29,074 bases of DNA from Chara braunii. Taxonomy: Eukaryota; Streptophyta; Charophyceae; Charales; Characeae. Within the stretch, counting starts at the first letter, position 1. Each line of letters opens with the position of its first letter. Shown piece after piece: positions 1 through 9,299 of this stretch. The DNA is taken from assembly GCA_003427395.1 (NCBI GenBank), contig BFEA01000627.1, forward strand, positions 9,174 through 38,247, read 5' to 3'. A model generated the notes under the pieces. That model saw only the letters and a program-made list of their open reading frames with translations, was not told the DNA's origin and ran no database searches. The position numbers were made by a program, and so were the translations under genes.

Positions 1-117
1 TTCCTATTCCACCGGCAAGTCGTTAAGGATTACAATGAATACTCACTCATGCTCCTCCCCCTTGTGGTGTGAAGGTCCGAAGGATGGCGTTGATTACTCC
101 CGAAGAACGGATGTACC
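1..117. repeat. Diverged direct repeat, copy A
   Basis: This stretch aligns over its full length with 22710-22826, with two one-base offsets and roughly 75-80% identity by eye. The best-conserved part is the pyrimidine-rich core GCTCCTCCCCCTT at 51-63 and the bases after it. The left edge is cut by the window. Similarity stops at the right edge, just after ATGTACC. I infer the end of a dispersed repeat, possibly an LTR or LINE leader fragment. I see no coding potential. Confidence 0.7.
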
Positions 118-183
118 ACCCTTCACCCCTGCCTGAGTTAGCCTGTTCTACTGGGAATCTGGTTTTATCCTCTGTTTGGTGCT

Positions 184-200
184 TAAACCCTAAACCCTAG
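184..200 (+). repeat. Interstitial plant-type telomere motif (telobox)
   Basis: TAAACCCTAAACCCTAG contains two consecutive copies of the plant-type telomere unit. It lies about 150 bases upstream of LINE ORF1. Such motifs occur singly as teloboxes in plant promoters, or as traces of telomere repair. Two units are too few to decide between these or to exclude chance. Confidence 0.45.
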
Positions 201-345
201 CCTAATACCTCTTTGTATGTAGCCTGACTTTGGCGGTAGATTCCATATGATAGCTAATGTGGTTGCTGGGTCAGGCTTGAATTCTAGGTCGTTTTAAGAT
301 CTCTTCTCAAGTCCTCCTGGCAGGGAGGCGAAGGTCTGCCAAAAT

Positions 346-3017
346 TTGTGTCACTCCACAATCACCATGTTGGCTGCGAACTCCACACCAGCGGCATCAG
401 CATCAACCACTGGCTCTGCCTCCGGCTCAGCCGCAGGCTCTGCCTCAGCTACTGTCCCAGCCCCTGGTCCAGCGACAGGCGTGGCTTCAGACTCCAAAAG
501 AGCAGGCAACACTAATGATCAAGACCCAAGCCAAGAGGGACTCAACCTCATGATAAAGGAATCACGCGTAAAACCAGTGATCATTAAACAAGTAGTGAAA
601 ATCAGCAAGGATGAGGAAGCAGAAGTCGAAGTCTGGGTATACCCAAAGGAACACCTGCCTATGTTAGACAAATTTTATGAAAAACACGCAGTCGTCCGTT
701 CCTTCCCAGCAAAATTGAAACAACTGCCACCCACAGAGAAAAGGAAAAGGGTTCGCAATGTTGTCTAGAACATGGAGAACCTGCGGGACACTGTTCCCAA
801 GATTGCCTTGCAACAGAGAGGGAAAAACGTTGTCACAGTGTTATGTGCTGAACCAGAATACGCAGCCTCTCTCTTCTCAATACAGGCCCTCTACTGTGAA
901 GGATCGTTGGTGTCCATCTCAAAATGGACACCCAACAGGGCAGCAACACAAGGCACCTCAAGGCACAGGCAGACATTGATGTAAGAGCACTTCTGGGATC
1001 CAGTTTGACAACCTGACTGATGAAGTACACCAGCTGGTAGAGGACAGGTTAAAAGAAAATTACCCTCAGTACCCTTTGGTCGAATGGGTCTCTTCAGCTC
1101 CAGGCTTCCTTGCCCCCAACACCAACTCCAAAATAGCATGTATTGAACTCAAAGGAAACAACCCACCTGAACTGCCTGACAAATGGTTTTTCAAATGTCA
1201 CAATAGTGTACATCTCCACAAAGGCGAACCCCATGTGCTTCAGATGCAGGATCAAGGGACACACGGGGAACAACCCTTTCTGTCCCCTAAACACGTGGAA
1301 AGGGGAAGGGAGAAGGCTGCACCCCTCGATGCTGGTTGAAGCAAATGCGATGAAAGGCATTTGGATTGTCAGTGACCCAGCCTACGCAGGCTGGGTTTTT
1401 GACGACCTCAAAGACAACCTAGCGTGGATATGGACACTAGCAGACCCAAAACCAACATGCAAACCAGATGCCTTCCCCCCACATGGAAGCATATAGCAAA
1501 ACGGAGGAGGCAAAAGGAATGACAGATTCACACACAGATACGAAAATGTCGCTTTGGGCAACGCTGATCACCTCGAACAAACAATGCACAAAAAACAGAT
1601 TCTCAACGATGTGCATAACATAGGATGAGAGGCAGAAAAATCCTACCTCGAAATCCTACAGACCAGAAGTGAGTTGGAACCAAAAAACACGGACAGGGGC
1701 AAGAAGAGTGATTCGGGTCCAGCGAAAAGAAAGAACAAGAACGAAGAAGACGACCCCAAGGAAACAGACAAATCTCCATACATCAAGAAAAGCAAAGACA
1801 ACAACACTTCGATTGAGATCAGGGAAAGCAAAATGCACCTGGACATAGCACCACCAACGAAAACAACAACAACTAGCCAGACCACAACGCCTGAAGAGGG
1901 CTCAAGCAACACCTTGGAATGGTTGCATGAATACATTAATTCGCTGAAAGCACACAGAGATTTGGACTTGGAAATCAGGCTGGCACATGCCAGACACATT
2001 AGCATTATGAAGGAAGAGTCAAACACAAATGCCACAAGCAGATTCCCAACCACCCTTAATCGCTACGATGCGCTGCCAACAGAGAAAACCTTCTCTGAAT
2101 TTCTGGTCCTACAATACGCTGATCAACACAATGATGCAATGGATACTGATGCCACCACAGGAACCTCACACACAGTCCCACAATCAAGTGAGCAATCAAA
2201 CGAGTGGCCCAACTCATACCTGCACGCCGACACAGTCAACTTGACCCTAAGTGAGGATGAGCCACCAAAGTTCAACAATATCGACGAGCAAGAAACAGAG
2301 GAAACAAAAATGATCTCCCTAGCAAAAAATTTGCTCAAACAAAAGAACAATCCGAAGAAGGGAAAAAGAAGACAAATCGCCATTCTTGAAAGACAAACAG
2401 GATATTCGCAGGAACAAAACCTGGAACTAGGAGCGGAGTCACATCCTCTCAACAAAATCGCTAACCAAAAAACCCCGGATCCGACAGTGGCAGCCACACT
2501 TGATGCACACACCCTCCCCCCCACGATCCCATTCTTGCCCTTCCGCAACAACTCGAACAAAAAGGAATGGCAGATTGCAGTCCAGCCCTCTCTGAGCATC
2601 ATCACAACACACAAACGTCCTAACTTCGTAAGGGTACACATCTCAGATGATCGCCCACTGACCATAAAAGTGATAGAGCGAGACAACCTGGGCGTGTTCT
2701 GGGAGGACGGTAACGGGGAAAGGCAATACAGCGACCTAAGAGCACTTCTGGTCCTATATGACCAGCATGCCCAACTGAGGGAGGGTCTGATATGGAAATC
2801 TTGGGAGATGATTTGCAAGATACCCTACCCGTTGCTAGGCCACAAGGACGAAGTAGATAGAATTGCCTTCAGCACAACGACCTTCGTGAGAGAAGAATGG
2901 TTGGGCAAGGATGAGGAAGAGACTCTAGTGGAGTTGAAGAAGGACAAGGAGATGAAGGAAGAGAAGAAGAAAGAGGAGGAAGAGATAGGGAAGAAGACCT
3001 CCCAACCCTCTACCTGA
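346..3017 (+). pseudogene. LINE ORF1, gag-like nucleic-acid-binding protein, broken
   Basis: The N-terminus is a low-complexity Ala/Ser/Pro/Gly segment after the ATG at 346. Frame 1 runs to a TAG at 766 and continues past it to 984. The protein-like sequence then moves to the frame read at about 990-1200, and near 1200-1215 to a third frame that stays open to 3017, apart from TAG at 1494 and TGA at about 1626. A zinc knuckle lies at 1236-1283. It reads CX2CX4HX6C, two residues longer than the usual last spacing. The C-terminal half (1674-3017) is rich in Lys, Glu and Thr and ends in a Lys/Glu tract. The total is about 890 codons, long for a LINE ORF1. The role as an RNA chaperone in the retrotransposition particle is family knowledge. 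Confidence 0.75.
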
Positions 3018-3085
3018 GTCAAGCATCAGCCCACATCAGGGATAACCGTTCCAAACACTAATGGAAGAACATTCAGACGGTCAAC

Positions 3086-3331
3086 ATGATAGTGAGACAT
3101 ACAATAACGCAAAAATACTCAGACCCACCATCGAGGCAGATATCCTTAAGGAAACCGGAAAAAAACATGAAAAAACCTGTGTCATGGAAAATCAACGGTC
3201 TGGCCACCATTTTAGACAACCCAATCAAATGTAGGAATCTCACTGAAACCATAGGTTGGTCTGGTTCGAACCCCCCAGACATAACATGCCTCCCCTATCC
3301 AACAATAGGGAATACAACAAACTACAATTAA
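3086..3331 (+). pseudogene. LINE ORF2 start, N-terminal endonuclease strand
   Basis: The frame beginning at 3086 contains SWKINGLATILDN, which matches the opening of APE-type LINE endonucleases (typically a W-N-x-N-G-L pattern with an Asn that binds the catalytic metal). It then reads PPDITCL, resembling the next conserved strand (usually D-I-x-x-L-Q-E-T). The match ends at about 3330, just before an A-run and the foreign segment. ORF2 follows ORF1 by about 70 bases, as in a bicistronic LINE. The first codon is not certain. Confidence 0.6.
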
Positions 3332-3373
3332 CCCTCGTCAGGAAAAAAAACCTATGTTAAACCACCAGTACTT

Positions 3374-3441
3374 GGCCCATACATGGGCCGCGGGCCTTCC
3401 CCGTTAACGCGCCGCAGTTTTCGGGGTTCGGGGAAGGCCCG
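3374..3441. repeat. Two adjacent perfect inverted repeats
   Basis: The first is GGCCCAT-AC-ATGGGCC at 3374-3389. The second pairs CGGGCCTTCCCCG (3391-3403) with CGGGGAAGGCCCG (3429-3441), 13 of 13 bases, around a 25-base loop. The stem is very GC-rich and would fold strongly as DNA or RNA. It lies near the left edge of the segment that interrupts the LINE, which suits a terminal structure of a fold-back element. Confidence 0.85.
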
Positions 3442-3663
3442 ACAGTGCGATGGAGGAGGACGTGCGTGGGCCCACAGAAACGGGGCAAATGGACTGTAAG
3501 ATGTCCTGGTGCTGTGCTATGTGGAAATGTTCGGAGGCTGAAGGCGACGAGGGGGAAAAGAGAAAAGAAAAGGAACTGCAACACAAGAAGAAAAAGAAAT
3601 GGATCGTTGCTTTTCTTTCTTTTTTTTTTTTGGAAGAAAACTAGGTTTTCATGAGTGCCCGTT

Positions 3664-4275
3664 AACCCTGTAACGTTAGCACTTTTTAGAATGTATCCGG
3701 CTGCACTTGTGGGCACAGTGGATGAATTTGAGGGCAATCACGTTTAGAGCTTGGTATCTCTTTTGCCCTTTTTTTTTTTTTTTTCGAAGCAGTATCTCGG
3801 TTGTGTGTGGGAGCATTCACTGCTTGCCAACCGTTCCAAATCCACAGCTTCACTGTGACGTAGCACTTTCCAGAATGTATCTGCTGCACTCTGGTGCAGC
3901 AGAGGATGTATGTGAGGGCAATCACGTTCAGAGCTTGGTACCTCTTTTCGCCTTTGGTTTTTTTTTGTTTTATTTTTTTTTTTGGGGGGGGGAAGCAATA
4001 TCTCGGTTGTTTGTGCTTCTGCTTCCCGTGAGAGACGGGGAGCATTCAATGCGTGCCAACGGTTTCAATTCCAGGGCTTCACTGTGACGTAGCACTTTCC
4101 ATAATGTATCTGGCTGCACTTCGCTGCAGCAGCAGATGTATCTGAGGGCAATAACGTTCAGAGCTTGGTACCTCTTTTCCCCTTTGTTTTTTTTTTGCTT
4201 TTTTTTTCCTTTTCAAGATTCTCGGCTTTTTGTGCTTTTGCGGGGAGCGTTCAACGAGATCTTTCCAAATGGATC
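3664..4275. repeat. Three tandem units of about 190-230 bp with poly-T and a small hairpin
   Basis: Units begin near 3664, 3850 and 4077. Each carries TAGCACTTT-type sequence, AATGTATC, a GCTGCA...TGCAGC hairpin, GAGGGCAAT, AGAGCTTGGTA, CTCTTTT, then a T-rich tract of varying length and a CTCGG motif. The hairpin is perfect in unit 2 (GCTGCAC/GTGCAGC) and unit 3 (GCTGCA/TGCAGC), and decayed in unit 1. Length differences are largely in the T tracts and the segment after them. On the minus strand the tracts read as internal poly-A, so retroposed minus-strand copies are possible. Apparent Lys-rich minus-strand frames here are artefacts of the poly-T. Confidence 0.8.
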
Positions 4276-4482
4276 TGGATGCATTTCGACCCAAGCTATT
4301 TTCATGTACACGAGTGGAAACAAGAAAACTATCGCCACTTTACATTCCAGCTGCTGGCAGCAGGTCCAGAATAAGGGCGGTACCTGTGCCAAGCATCAAA
4401 TGTCCCATGTTGGTTCCCGCCCCCAGCAGGCTCATCAAAAATCAGCATGCAAGGCATATTCAGGCTCGGCTTCAATAGTTGA

Positions 4483-5597
4483 GCCAAGTACAAGTGGTTT
4501 AAAACGACCTTCTGGGCCAAAGCAGCAAATAACGACTTAGCAGGAATTATCATCCTACTCCATCAAAAATCGTCAGCCAGCGAAACAATAAAAATACACC
4601 ATGTCACCCAAGACAATACCACAAGTAGGTGGATCAAATTAGACATCAAATTCAAAGACGAAGAGATGTCTATCATAGGGATTTACGACCCGAACATACC
4701 ACAAGACAAAACCCCCTTCCTACTCACGATTGAACAACTCATCCCCTCACTCACACCCACCATCATCATGCGAGATTAGAACTCGGTTCAGAACCCAATC
4801 TAGACAAAATATCTCACTCTCAAGATCCTACACCTCAATCTAACAACGCATACCTAAACGACTTTATGACCAGGAGAAACCTATTAGACCCATACCGCCT
4901 CCTATATCCAAAAACCAAGAGATACTCCTGCATCAGAAAAACCTCACTCGGCCGAACATCCTTTTCTAGAATTGACTTCTTCCTCGCTTTAGAATCGCTA
5001 TCAAGAGCCATACAGGACTGTACCATTCATGACAACCCATATCATAAGGGACTAGACCACAAAGCCATATTTCTTGCCATCAGACTCACTAAGGAGGGTT
5101 ACACAGGTAAGAGTGTCTACCGCTTTAACAATGCCCTCCTCACTAGCCAAACCTTCCAATTTGAGCTACAGACACTACTAACCTCACAAACACAACTGCA
5201 ACCCAAGGAGGACATACACACTAAATTCCCCCAAATCATCAAGAACATCAGCACAAAAACAACACAAATATTCAAAAGACTAGCCTTGCAGAGAAAAGAA
5301 AGAGAGGAGACTCGGAGAAATGCAGTAAAAATAGAAGAATCGAACTTGCCGATACATCCGAACTCTGAATTCTACGCAAAATTACTTGTTAAATCTAAGA
5401 AAGAATTAGTTGAATGGACTAAATTTAAGCTCAACGACCTCCAATTAAGGGCCAGGGTAAAAGACTGGGAAATGAACGAAAAAATGTCCAAATTCTTTTT
5501 ACAAAAGATCAAAGCCAACTCAAAAAACTCCAAAATAGAATGCCTACAGGATGAGAATGGTAACCCGACACAGAAACTACAAAACTCAATAACATAG
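4483..5597 (+). pseudogene. LINE ORF2, C-terminal endonuclease half and linker
   Basis: In the frame read from 4504, WAKAANNDLAG is followed by WIKLDIKFKDEEMSIIGIYDP, the typical middle strands of the endonuclease. At about 4770 the usual G-D-[FL]-N metal-binding motif reads R-D-stop-N. Near 4790-4797 the coding moves by one base into a frame open to the TAG at 5595. That part has SRIDFFLA, matching the conserved S-R-I-D-[YF] substrate-binding strand, and DHKAIFLAI, matching the catalytic Asp-His of the last strand. The rest (about 5110-5590) is the Lys/Glu-rich linker to the reverse transcriptase. The nicking function for target-primed reverse transcription is family knowledge. Confidence 0.8.
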
Positions 5598-6530
5598 CAA
5601 CTACCTTCTACAAGGCGCTTTACACCTCCAAAACCCCAATAGGTGGTAACAACACAACAAACAGAGCAAGAGAGAAATTCTTAACCCACCTAGACCAATT
5701 TCTCTCAACAAAAACGGCCAAAACACTAAAAGAACCCATAACATTAGAAGAACTATACCAAGCCCTTAATGACCTCAAACCCAATAAAGCCCCAGGTAGA
5801 GTTGGCCTCTGTAAGGAATTTCGGATGGCGGGATGGCACACCCTAGGACACTCCTCCTTAGGTTCCTCACCAGAGTGTGGGAGGAAGAATCACTGGGCCC
5901 AGACCTGAGCACGGGGGTGGTGACACTCCTATACAAAAAGGGAAACAGAGAGGACATAAAAAACTAAAGACCCATCTCACTTCTAAACGTAACTTACAAG
6001 ATCCTAGTTAAACTCCTAGCCACCAGAATAAACAGGATCAAAGGGGGATGCTTCCACCTAGATCAGACAGGGTTCATTCCAGGAAGACTCATTTTGGACA
6101 ACGTAATGTCTCTCTGGAATCCACACGGATAATTAACCAAAAACGGATCGCAACAGCCATCCTCTTCTTCGACTTCAAAAAACCATACGACCAAGTTAAC
6201 TGGGATTTTCTTTAGGCCACCATGGAAAAAATGTTAGTTGGCCCAATTTTTCGAAAATGGGTGAGAATACTCTACAACAAAGCACAAGGGATGGCAACTT
6301 CCTTTCGTACCCCTGCCCTATGACAAGGTCAATAAGACAAGGGGACCCACCAGCAACATCGATCTTTCTTTTTGTCATGGATGCCATCACTGCCTTCTTG
6401 AAAGGACAGATCTATCGAGAGGATAGAGAACATCATGGACGAACGTGGTCAACCCCTCCACATCCCTATTATTCGTCGATGACCTTACTTTACTTATCAG
6501 GGCTTCAAACTCCTCCTTCTTGGCCTTGAC
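5594..6530 (+). pseudogene. LINE ORF2 reverse transcriptase domain
   Basis: Conserved blocks appear in order but in changing frames. LKPNKAPG is at about 5775 (frame from 5594). RPISLLNVTYKI and DQTGFIPGR lie in the frame open from about 5854, with TAA at 5965. FFDFKKPYD with the motif A Asp at 6171 is in the frame from 6114, with TAG at 6213. RSIRQGDPPATSIFLF (motif B) is at about 6324-6370, in another frame. LLFVDDLTLLIR is motif C, with FVDD at 6472-6483. The catalytic aspartates of motifs A and C survive, though at least three frameshifts separate the blocks. The FVDD form is usual for LINEs rather than LTR elements. Confidence 0.9.
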
Positions 6531-7494
6531 AAGAGCAATGCAAGCATTCCAACTGGCCTCATAAATGGAAGTTAACTGGGCAAAAATAATAGGCTAGTGG
6601 ACCACAGAAACACCCCCTCCCAGAGAGCTAACCCCGACAAGATTACAATGGACAGATCGAGACTCACCAATCCATTTCCTGGGCATCAACCTCAATCTCA
6701 AAGGATGTCACAAAATATCGACAATGACACTCTCGTCTCCAATGGTAAATAGAATGCACATTTGGAAAGCCACACATATTTCCCTACTAGGCAGGGTACT
6801 AGCGCTCAACAATTCGATCCTAGCAATGATGTGGTATTCTACCTCCATCTGGTTCCCAACTACTGACTTCCGAAGTCAGTTGAGGAAAAAAGCAGCAGCA
6901 TAACTATGAACAGGTAATCTAGATAAGCAACACTTCATCCACAAGGTGGCCTGGCAGATGGTCACCAGCCCAAAAAGCAGAGGGGGCTTAGGTCTTATAG
7001 ATCCAACCCGTCAAATCCAAGCTCTGCAAATCAAATGGATCATAAGATTAACCCTCCAGGACAATCTGCAATGGGCCCCACCAGCCCTAAATCACACCAG
7101 AGAATTGACACCATTGACTTCTCCAACCAACATAACAGGCCTCTTCTGGATTTTCAACAAATTCTGGCCACTTCCAAAAGTGAAACAGAGACAATCCAAT
7201 CAAGCACTCCAGTGAAACACCAACGACACCCCCCAGATTAAATCCCTCTGGGAGCAAATTCTACACCCTTGGAGTATCATCTTCCCAGAAAATAGAACAG
7301 GTCGAATGAAAGAAAACGAAGTGATCAGACAACCCCCGTTTGGCAACCCATTGATCAAGAACGACAAAGGGGAAAGCCTCCCACTCTCAAAGTCAGAACC
7401 CAAATGGGGACACTGGCTAGAAAAGGGAATATACCAAATCAAGCACATATGGGACGATCCAAACAAAACCTGGAAAACAGAAAGAGACCTATGA
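6531..7494 (+). pseudogene. LINE ORF2, thumb and connecting region
   Basis: The frame of the FVDD motif continues here with stops at 6562 (TAA), 6595 (TAG), about 6901 and about 7213. HFLGINLNLKG resembles the F-L-G block after motif C. SPKSRGGLGLIDP followed by QALQIKW (about 6964-7035) matches the G-G-L-G-[LI] block common in plant LINEs. The segment ends at a TGA at 7492. Codon choice still favours A/C-ending codons as in the rest of ORF2, so decay here is mostly by point mutation. Confidence 0.75.
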
Positions 7495-8122
7495 GATAAA
7501 CTAAAAGGAGTACATTCCGCTACGATGGCGAGTCCAACTAAAATCAGACAAAAAATGGCATTACCGTGACTGAGCTACCACCACGGACTCCCCTCCAATT
7601 CAGGAAGTCCTTTCATTCAAGAACTGTGAGCACCACAACAATAGTTGGATATGCTGCGCATATACACCTTGAGGAACCAGGAAACCCGGTAAGCTGCATC
7701 AATATAGAAGCAGAGCAGAAGGAGCATTCAAAAACAACAACCTGAGAAGAATCAAAATCATAGAAGGAGAAAGAAAAAGAGTCTTTTTTTATGTAAACTG
7801 TAAGATAATGATGCTAATGATGATGATGATGATTAGTATGTAAAAAATTTAGAAGACTATGCTATATCAGCAAATCTGGCCTCCTAATCCTAGAACAACT
7901 CCTAGCCCTCCATGTACCAGGACATTACATTTCAGAGACAATGCCATCCTAACCAACGTCAACCATAGCTGACCTGTTCTCGCCACCTAGACTATCCCTG
8001 GTCCCATAGGTTGTCAAGGCAGCCCCCCTGGTTCGCCACTAGATTGCTTTCCTACCTCAGCAAATCCCCAGATCTATAAACCTCTCATTAGCGTTTGTAA
8101 CCTGGAGATTGATCCAACGGAA
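7495..8122 (+). pseudogene. Strongly decayed LINE ORF2 interior
   Basis: No frame stays open for long. The base composition remains LINE-like, and short peptide pieces continue the ORF2 C-terminal region, but I could not align them confidently. An ATG/GAT microsatellite grew inside it at 7808-7834. I see no separate gene. Confidence 0.4.
7808..7834. repeat. (ATG)n microsatellite within dead ORF2
   Basis: About six to eight imperfect ATG/GAT units end at GATTAG. A trinucleotide expansion like this is expected in unconstrained DNA and fits the loss of coding constraint nearby. Confidence 0.85.
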
Positions 8123-8628
8123 TGGACATGGAACTCCTCATCCGGTTCCACCCTCATCTCAAAGCTAAGAGGGTTAATTGACTACACACCTAAACTAGGT
8201 TACCAATTCTTCACCAAACCCATATCAATATCCAATACAGTACGCAATAGGTGGACAAAGATGGAACCACAACTAGCCAACACCTTCTTCAAACTCCCCT
8301 GGGCTACAATCTTCTCCACAAGACCAGCCTGAGATGGCTAATAACCTGCAGAGCAGTCCCAGTAAACCAATGGTTGGCCAATAGACACAATCACCAAAAC
8401 AAAACGGAACAGGAGTCCTGGTGCAAGGTATGCAGCCTCGATACCCCTGAATCCCTGAACCATTGTTTCATGGATTGCCCAAAGGCTAGATCTCTCTGGC
8501 AAGCTCTAGAATCATCATGGTATAAAATCTCAGACTCTCCCCTTCCAAAAAAACCCACCACACTATTCCTCAACCTCAAACAATCACCCCGGCTCAAAGG
8601 CCTCATGTCTCGGACTCTCCCCTTCTAA
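8123..8628 (+). pseudogene. LINE ORF2 C-terminal zinc-finger region (zf-RVT-like)
   Basis: The frame from 8123 gives a Ser/Leu/Lys-rich stretch up to a TGA near 8330. By about 8300 the coding match has moved to the frame open from 8251, reading LLHKTSLRWLITCRAVPVN. It leads to WCKVCSLDTPESLNHCFMDC (8419-8478), a CX2C...HCX3C zinc-binding motif as in the zf-RVT domain of plant LINE-type reverse transcriptases. ARSLW follows directly, as in that family. The 80-bp duplication starting at 8529 breaks the frame after this. Confidence 0.8.
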
Positions 8629-8684
8629 TCAGACCCACCACACTATTCCTCGACCTCAAACAATCACCCCGGCTCAAAGGCTTT
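8529..8684. repeat. 80-bp tandem duplication inside ORF2
   Basis: 8529-8608 and 8609-8684 are near-identical. Both run from CTC(A/G)GACTCTCCCCTTC through CACCACACTATTCCTC to CCCCGGCTCAAAGG. The unit is 80 bp, not a multiple of three, so the duplication shifts the reading frame. The second copy continues into the ORF2 tail. The few differences between copies show it is not fresh. Confidence 0.9.
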
Positions 8685-9077
8685 GAAGCCTTCCTCTCCT
8701 CCCAAATCAAGAAAAGCACCCCATGGACTATCTGGAAAAACAGATGCGACAGCACCTTCGATGACAGACTCACTACCCCAGAGAACCCACTCATCATCAC
8801 TAAACAACTCATAGACGCCGAAATCTATGCCCTCCGGAAAAAAAACAACAACTTAAAAAGCTCCCCACTGACCACGAAAAAAAAAAACGAAATAATCAAA
8901 ATGTTCTCAACTTCCAAACTAGGTCATGGGCTACTAGGCACAATCAACAATGACAGACTAACTCTCAAAAATTGGCTAGCCATAACACAGACACCAAGCG
9001 CCTCAACAACTCCCCTATCCCACACACAACTACCCCCAAACCAGCCACCCACCACTAATCCACTACTGAACCAGTAA
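8671..9077 (+). pseudogene. LINE ORF2 C-terminal tail
   Basis: After the duplication one frame stays open from about 8671 to the TAA at 9075-9077, some 135 codons, without an early ATG. It encodes GFEAFLSSQIKKSTPWTIW, then ENPLIITKQLIDAEIYALRK, then a Pro/Thr-rich end. TPWTIWKNR resembles the W-x-x-W-x-x-R block that commonly follows the zinc finger in plant LINE ORF2 proteins. This is the least damaged part of ORF2, and the TAA is probably the original stop. Confidence 0.65.
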
Positions 9078-9299
9078 AAACCCCTCTCCCCCCAACAATC
9101 CCACACCTTCCACCCCCTCTCCCCCCCACCCCCAAGTGACAGTCTCCATACCACCACTAGCTCCTACTCCCCTCCCTCCCCCACATCATGCTTACATTAC
9201 CCTGTACACCAAGCCTATCCAAAACCCCCTAACCCATCCATCCCCCAACCTCAACACCTGCCCTGCCAAGATGACCTTCACCGAATCCTAAACAGATTG
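9078..9299 (+). other. C-rich LINE 3' untranslated region
   Basis: The DNA after the ORF2 stop is strongly C-rich on the sense strand, with many CCCC runs (about 9084-9240), so the complement is G-rich. No gene is present. I read it as the LINE 3' UTR because it directly continues the element, but its true end is not marked by a clear A tail. Confidence 0.5.

Larger units (their letters stand above)
3340..4482. mobile_element. Foreign segment inserted into the LINE endonuclease
   Basis: LINE-type coding stops near 3331 and resumes near 4483 with YKWFKTTFWAKAANNDLAG, the next part of the same domain. The DNA between has a different character. It starts with an A-run, then has two nested inverted repeats (3374-3441), a purine-rich stretch (about 3545-3600), three poly-T-bearing tandem units (3664-4275), and about 200 bases of unrecognised sequence. 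It has no transposase, reverse transcriptase or other recognisable gene. I found no target-site duplication, so the edges are good to a few tens of bases only. A non-autonomous fold-back element or a composite of retroposed copies would fit. Confidence 0.6.

Noticed and set aside
2123-2818. 231-codon minus-strand open frame.
   Set aside because: It is antisense to the well-supported LINE ORF1 and has no motif; the Ser/Leu/Cys-rich content is what the complement of that sequence gives.
3686-4294. Lys-rich minus-strand frames and Phe-rich plus-strand frames.
   Set aside because: They are translations of poly-T tracts in tandem repeat units, with no domain.
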